From the NCBI RefSeq assembly GCF_040782645.1, contig NZ_CP160403.1:8777001-8841000 (forward strand): 64,000 nucleotides of DNA. The letters are read 5' to 3'. The DNA is from Streptomyces sp. HUAS ZL42. GTDB taxonomy: Bacteria; Actinomycetota; Actinomycetes; Streptomycetales; Streptomycetaceae. Each line of letters opens with the position of its first letter. Positions within the stretch are counted from its first letter, which is position 1. A model generated the notes under the pieces. It was given only the letters and a program-made list of their open reading frames with translations. It was not told the origin of the DNA and ran no database searches. Shown piece by piece: positions 61,864 through 64,000 of this stretch. Position numbers and translations under genes: made by a program.

Positions 61864-62366
61864 TTGGCCATCCCCGCGTGCCGTGCGGCCGACCGTTCCC
61901 TGACGGCGCGGGCCAACGGGTCCACCGAGCGTCGCGCGCTGCGTCCGTACCAGAAGACCGCCGCGAAGGTGACGACGAGTTGAAGCACCCCCACGGCCAT
62001 CCCCAGGCTCAGCTCCCCAACGATCTTGGACCCCATCAGGCCCGGTGCGGAGCAGGACAGCACCACGTACACCACGAAGGAGCCGAGCGCGGTGAGCGTG
62101 GAGATCCGGCGGAGCACGCGGTAGGCCGAGCGGAGGTCGGCGAGGTCGGCGCCGGGCCGATGGGCCTCGTGTGCGTACGGAGCCTGTCGGGGGGCTGCTC
62201 CGTACCAGCCGTACGGAGAGTCGTCGTGTCCGGACGGGGAGGAGTCGAATCCCGGATGCCACCCGTACGACTCGTACCGAGGGGTGAGCCCGTGCGGCTC
62301 GGTCCGCGGGTGCGGCCGATGCGGCGGTGGTGGCTGCGGGTACCGCTGGTCGTCGGGATATGTCAT
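61860..62366 (-). CDS. DUF485 membrane protein with proline-rich N-terminus
   Basis: This 168-residue protein has a Pro/His/Tyr-rich cytosolic N-terminal half (MTYPDDQRYPQPPPPHRPHP) and a C-terminal DUF485 domain (LRSAYRVLRRISTLTALGSF, then two transmembrane segments ending in VTFAAVFWYGRSARRSVDPL). DUF485 proteins accompany ActP-type symporters as a small subunit. The ATGA overlap with the symporter supports an obligate pair. Confidence 0.88.
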   Translation of the reverse strand: MTYPDDQRYPQPPPPHRPHPRTEPHGLTPRYESYGWHPGFDSSPSGHDDSPYGWYGAAPRQAPYAHEAHRPGADLADLRSAYRVLRRISTLTALGSFVVYVVLSCSAPGLMGSKIVGELSLGMAVGVLQLVVTFAAVFWYGRSARRSVDPLARAVRERSAARHAGMAK

Positions 62367-62521
62367 GCGGGGCCTTCCGGTGCGGCTCGGATCCGTGGGG
62401 GGACTGGAGGAGGGTGTGCCGGCGCACGATACCGACTGGTTGGAATGCCTGATAAGCCTCCTGAGCATTACGGTTTGAGCTTGCGGGGAGCTGGGCGTGT
62501 GGTGAATGTCACGGCAGCCGG

Positions 62522-62541
62522 CATACCTACTGGTCGGTATG
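62522..62541. promoter_or_regulatory. TetR-like operator upstream of the oxidoreductase operon
   Basis: CATACC (62522-62527) and GGTATG (62536-62541) form a perfect interrupted dyad, with ACTGGTCGGTAT inside it. Dyads of the ATACC...GGTAT type are common TetR-family sites. It lies 35 nt before the ATG of the curcumin-reductase-like gene. No tetR gene is within the window; it may lie beyond the right edge. Confidence 0.5.
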
Positions 62542-62575
62542 GTCGGAGGGAACTGCCGCAACGACAGGAGGCGCG

Positions 62576-63583
62576 ATGTCCGCGACCAACCGCCAGATCC
62601 GTCTGGCAGCCCGCCCCGTGGGCGAGGTCAAACCCCATGACTGGGAGCACTGTGGCGGGCCCGTCGACGAGCCGGGCCCGGGCCGGTTCGCGGGCCGGAC
62701 GCGCGTCATCTCGCTGGACCCGGCGATGCGGGGCTGGCTGGACGACCGTCCCTCCTACCTGCCGCCGGTGGGCATCGGCGAGGTGATGCGCGCCGGATCG
62801 GTCATCGAGGTCACCGCATCCAACCACCCCGACTTCCAGCCGGGTGATCACGTGGTCGGCGCGTTCGGCGTCCAGGAGTACGTGGTCTCCGACGGCAAAG
62901 GCGCCATGAAGATCGACACCTCCCTCGCCCCGCCCTCCACGTATCTCGGCGCGCTGGGCATGCCCGGTATGACCGCCTACTTCGGCCTGCTGGACGTCGG
63001 GGCGCTGAAGGAGGGCGAGACCGTCGTGGTGTCGGGTGCGGCCGGCGCGGTCGGCACCATCGCGGGTCAGATCGCGAAGGCCAAGGGCTGCCGGGTCGTG
63101 GGTGTCGCCGGTGGGCCGGAGAAGTGCGCGTTGCTCACCGATGAACTGGGCTTCGACGCGGCGATCGACTACCGCGCCGACGACGTCAGGAAGGCGCTGC
63201 GCCGGCACGCCCCCGACGGTATCGACGTCTACTTCGACAACGTGGGCGGTGACATCCTCGACGCCGCCCTGACCCGGCTGGCCATGCACGCGCGCGTCGT
63301 GGTCTGCGGTGCGATCAGCCAGTACAACAACGCAACCCCGGTCAAGGGCCCCTCGAACTATCTGTCACTGCTGGTGCGCCGCGCCCGGATGGAGGGATTC
63401 GTCGTCTTCGACTATGCCGAGCGCTATCCGCAGGCCGCTCAGGACATCTCCGCCTGGATCGCCGACGGCCGCATCAAGGTCAGGGAACACGTGGTGAGAG
63501 GGAGCGTGGACGACTTCCCCGAGACGTTGCAGATGCTCTTCCGTGGCGAGAACGTGGGCAAGCTCGTCCTGGAACTGGCATGA
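62576..63583 (+). CDS. MDR-family NADP-dependent oxidoreductase (CurA-like)
   Basis: This 335-residue protein is a zinc-free medium-chain reductase of the CurA/leukotriene-B4-dehydrogenase group: NRQIRLAARPVGEVKPHDWE at the start, MPGMTAYFGLLDVGALKEGE, VVVSGAAGAVGTIAGQIAKAKG (cofactor binding), YFDNVGGDILDAALTRL and QYNNATPVKGPSNYLSLL. It reduces activated C=C bonds with NADPH. The SDR gene overlaps its stop (ATGA), so the two form an operon. Confidence 0.92.
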   Translation: MSATNRQIRLAARPVGEVKPHDWEHCGGPVDEPGPGRFAGRTRVISLDPAMRGWLDDRPSYLPPVGIGEVMRAGSVIEVTASNHPDFQPGDHVVGAFGVQEYVVSDGKGAMKIDTSLAPPSTYLGALGMPGMTAYFGLLDVGALKEGETVVVSGAAGAVGTIAGQIAKAKGCRVVGVAGGPEKCALLTDELGFDAAIDYRADDVRKALRRHAPDGIDVYFDNVGGDILDAALTRLAMHARVVVCGAISQYNNATPVKGPSNYLSLLVRRARMEGFVVFDYAERYPQAAQDISAWIADGRIKVREHVVRGSVDDFPETLQMLFRGENVGKLVLELA

Positions 63584-64000
63584 CGGCCGCCGAGCGCGAG
63601 GCCGCACTCCAGGGAAAGGTGGCGATCGTCACCGGCGGTGCCAGCGGACTGGGCCGGGCCACGGCGCTGGCGCTGGCGAAGGCGGGGGCGCGCGTCGTGG
63701 TCGCGGACCTCGACGCGCGGGGCGGCCGCGAGGTGGCCGAGACGATCGGCGGCCATTTCCGTGCCTGCGACGTCTCCGACCTCGACGCCAACCGTGCGCT
63801 GGTGGACTTCGCCCAGCAGCAGTGCGGCGGTGTCGACATCGCGTTCCTCAACGCGGGGGTGGCGACCGGATGCGGAGTCGGCGAGGACTTCGACCTGGCG
63901 CGCTACCGTCGCGCGATGGGGGCCAACCTCGACGGCGTGGTCTTCGGCACCCATGCGGTACTGCCGGCGCTTCTGGCCCGCGGCGGAGGGGCGATCGTGG
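63580..64000 (+). CDS. short-chain dehydrogenase/reductase (5' part)
   Basis: The first 140 residues are present; the gene runs off the right edge. It has the classical SDR cofactor motif VTGGASGLGRATALALAKAG and AFLNAG in place of NNAG. The catalytic Ser-Tyr-Lys lies beyond the window. It is translationally coupled to the CurA-like gene and presumably shares the TetR-type control. Confidence 0.88.
   Translation, partial: MTAAEREAALQGKVAIVTGGASGLGRATALALAKAGARVVVADLDARGGREVAETIGGHFRACDVSDLDANRALVDFAQQQCGGVDIAFLNAGVATGCGVGEDFDLARYRRAMGANLDGVVFGTHAVLPALLARGGGAIV

Noticed and set aside
1..64000. CRISPR arrays, tRNA or rRNA genes
   Set aside because: No regularly spaced repeats and no cloverleaf or rRNA-like sequence were recognised by eye; a tRNAscan and Infernal run would settle it.

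Overview
The window reads as chromosomal DNA of a Streptomyces or close relative. GC content is very high, GTG starts are common, genes are tightly packed with many 4-bp ATGA/GTGA overlaps, and several families are typical of that genus: large LuxR (LAL) regulators, a PucR/GAF regulator, TerD proteins, a RsbW-like ATPase, a beta-helix/AAA protein, DUF6643 and mycothiol synthesis. No rRNA, tRNA, CRISPR array, prophage or complete IS element is visible. Both window edges cut a gene: the mshA-like gene on the left and an SDR on the right.

Layout. 1-1.4 kb: the end of a mycothiol glycosyltransferase and a small membrane protein. 1.5-10.4 kb: a coherent purine-nucleoside uptake and salvage locus. 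It holds an MTA/SAH-deaminase-like amidohydrolase, a LacI regulator, a glutamine-amidotransferase-like protein, a DeoD phosphorylase and a complete BMP-type nucleoside ABC transporter. Near-identical LacI palindromes (TGCAAAACGTTTTGCA) lie before the first gene and before the transporter, and a third copy lies upstream of a LAL regulator at 11.1 kb. 14.6-17 kb: a cyclase/TPP-enzyme pair. 17.1-20.3 kb: a CooC-like ATPase and its small partner behind a Zur-like dyad, flanked by two decayed genes, one of which contains a perfect 32-bp palindrome and tandem duplications. 20.3-23 kb: a DeoR/SIS/class II aldolase amino-sugar module. 23-26 kb: RlmG-like methyltransferase, AlkB and a ROK regulator. 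26.2-28.6 kb: a divergent IlvY / plant-type ketol-acid reductoisomerase pair.

28.6-31.3 kb: a lipoprotein, a decayed LysR, a decayed SRPBCC gene, a beta-hydroxyacid-dehydrogenase-like oxidoreductase and a DUF1272 zinc protein. 31.6-35.2 kb: a SHOCT / MacB-type ABC / FtsX-like operon. 35.3-41.7 kb: an anti-sigma-like ATPase, a Cds1-like PLP enzyme, an SRPBCC protein, a DeoR regulator and a large membrane protein with a hydrolase nucleophile motif and a TTA (bldA) codon. 41.72-41.92 kb: a 206-bp MITE-like element. 42-49.7 kb: the beta-helix/AAA (EccA-like) protein, an Rv1733c-like protein, a MOSC protein, DUF6643, a TerD-TerA fusion and an HpnB-like glycosyltransferase. 49.8-55.6 kb: mostly single-gene units (racemase, membrane proteins, Lnt, Nudix, SDR), many with a -10-like hexamer 6-7 nt before the start codon, suggesting leaderless mRNAs. 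54.8-59 kb looks like a 3-hydroxybutyrate-type SDR / PucR regulator / MHS symporter set. 60.2-62.4 kb is a DUF485/ActP-like symporter operon, and 62.6-64 kb a two-gene oxidoreductase operon behind a TetR-like operator.

Functional names rest on sequence motifs and recalled family features, since no database search was possible. Regulatory sites are pattern-based inferences.
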